From Plasmopara viticola (lineage: Eukaryota; Oomycota; Peronosporomycetes; Peronosporales; Peronosporaceae), in contig MBPM02000139.1 in NCBI GenBank assembly GCA_001695595.3, positions 53,015-117,014 on the forward strand: 64,000 bases of DNA. Direction: 5' to 3'. Under the pieces are notes generated by a model that was given only the letters and a program-made list of their open reading frames with translations, did not search any database and was not told the origin of the DNA. Position 1 is the stretch's first letter; each line of letters starts with the position of its first letter. Both the position numbers and the translations under genes were made by a program. Shown here in pieces: positions 63,748-64,000 of the stretch.

Positions 63748-64000
63748 CAGTATTCCAATCGGTATATTATGAAAATATGGCATTCACTCGTCTATGTATG
63801 TCAACAAGAGCTGATAAATATATAATATGCGACGTCTCAGCTGCTTAAAAATATCAACATCATAGGTTAGCTTGAACGCATCTGCGCATGTCCAAAAAGA
63901 CAGAGCATGCTCTTCTGAGGTCGTGAAAGGTGTCAGCTTTTCGAGACGATCATTATTCATTCAGCAATGAATTTATCGCGTCTGAAAGCGTCTAAACAGA
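63748..64000. repeat. B HOR unit 5, left end (cut by window edge)
   Basis: The unit starts at CAGTATTCCAATCGG. The alpha sextet follows (GCGCATGTC at 63884) up to the end of the window. The AT run near 63,815 (GATAAATATATAATATGCG) is longer than in the other units. Confidence 0.85.

Larger units (their letters stand above)
49974..64000. repeat. Satellite family B, tandem array of ~97 bp monomers
   Basis: The monomer contains GAGGCCGTGAGACGTCTCAG, CTTCAAAAGGATCATTATTC, CTAAGTTATGGCTC and ACGCGTCTGTGCATGCC. Aligned by hand to the A consensus it matches in register, for example GCCGT, TCAGC-CTTCAAA, GGATCA-TATTC-CTAAGTTA and AACGCGT. It is therefore a branch of the same satellite lineage, in the same orientation. 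The array runs out of the right edge. No genes are apparent. Confidence 0.94.

Noticed and set aside
1..64000. CRISPR array
   Set aside because: The repeats are about 100 bp monomers in direct contact, with variation spread over the whole unit. There is no short constant repeat alternating with unique spacers, and no cas-like gene.
1..64000. CENP-B box in the satellite monomers
   Set aside because: I compared the recurrent CGGG/CCCG and TTCG contexts (AAACGGG, CACCCGGGAAG, CATTTTCGGG, CCCGAATCC, CCCGAACGC) with NTTCGNNNNANNCGGGN on both strands, and none fits. I did not scan every diverged monomer exhaustively.
1..64000. tRNA, rRNA or internal Pol III promoter boxes
   Set aside because: GGTTCGCTTAT in family A resembles only part of a B box and has no A box at suitable distance. 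No cloverleaf or conserved rRNA segment was seen.
1..64000. Telomeric or simple-sequence repeat array
   Set aside because: No runs of TTAGGG, TTAGG, TTTAGGG or similar short motifs occur. The only micro-repeats are short AT runs near 61.5 and 63.8 kb.
1..64000. Bacterial or phage origin of the window
   Set aside because: Sixty-four kilobases without a plausible gene and with three levels of tandem order do not fit a prokaryotic or phage genome. Large tandem arrays of this kind are typical of eukaryotic heterochromatin.

Overview
The whole 64 kb window is tandemly repeated satellite DNA. I see no gene, RNA gene or transposable element in it. The arrays, head-to-tail monomers of about 100 bp, nested higher-order repeats (HORs) and absence of long reading frames point to a eukaryotic nuclear genome, most plausibly a centromeric or pericentromeric block. 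I cannot name the organism. The A family is not CpG-depleted (hand count about 10 CpG per 100 bp), which argues against a heavily CpG-methylated vertebrate-type genome.

Two satellite families lie in the same orientation. Family A (1-49,973) has monomers of about 86-102 bp, most often 99-100 bp. Family B (49,974-64,000) has monomers of about 97 bp. Hand-made consensuses of A and B align in register over about 80 bp at roughly 70-75% identity, so they are diverged branches of one ancestral satellite. They meet at a sharp, out-of-phase junction near 49,973.

Family A layout. From 1 to 6,441 there are four blocks of about 1.61 kb (17 monomers) that pair into two copies of a 3.22 kb unit. From 6,442 to 12,915 lie shorter, rearranged blocks of 4-14 monomers. 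From 12,916 to about 32,212 a 59-monomer super-repeat (block order E F S C D S S', 5.67-6.34 kb) is present twice in full and a third time in expanded form. From about 32,213 to 48,989 a 676 bp seven-monomer unit (S) dominates, with four 1.15 kb C blocks and a run of ten S units. Almost every block ends in a monomer that has lost about 12 bp, which serves as a landmark. The last 1 kb of A (48,990-49,973) is diverged and has no HOR order.

Family B layout. From 49,974 to 54,457 the monomers are diverged but keep a faint six-monomer order of about 590 bp, with one local duplication. From 54,458 to the end the order is strict: a six-monomer unit of about 583 bp occurs in types alpha, beta, gamma and delta, arranged alpha-beta-alpha-gamma-delta as a 2.91 kb, 30-monomer HOR. 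Two units are complete; the next two are shortened mosaics of 2 and 4 sextets.

The picture is two homogenised HOR arrays back to back, separated by older diverged layers, which resembles the age layering known at alpha-satellite array edges. Short reading frames (60-117 codons) recur only because the repeats recur, and several copies carry frameshifts.
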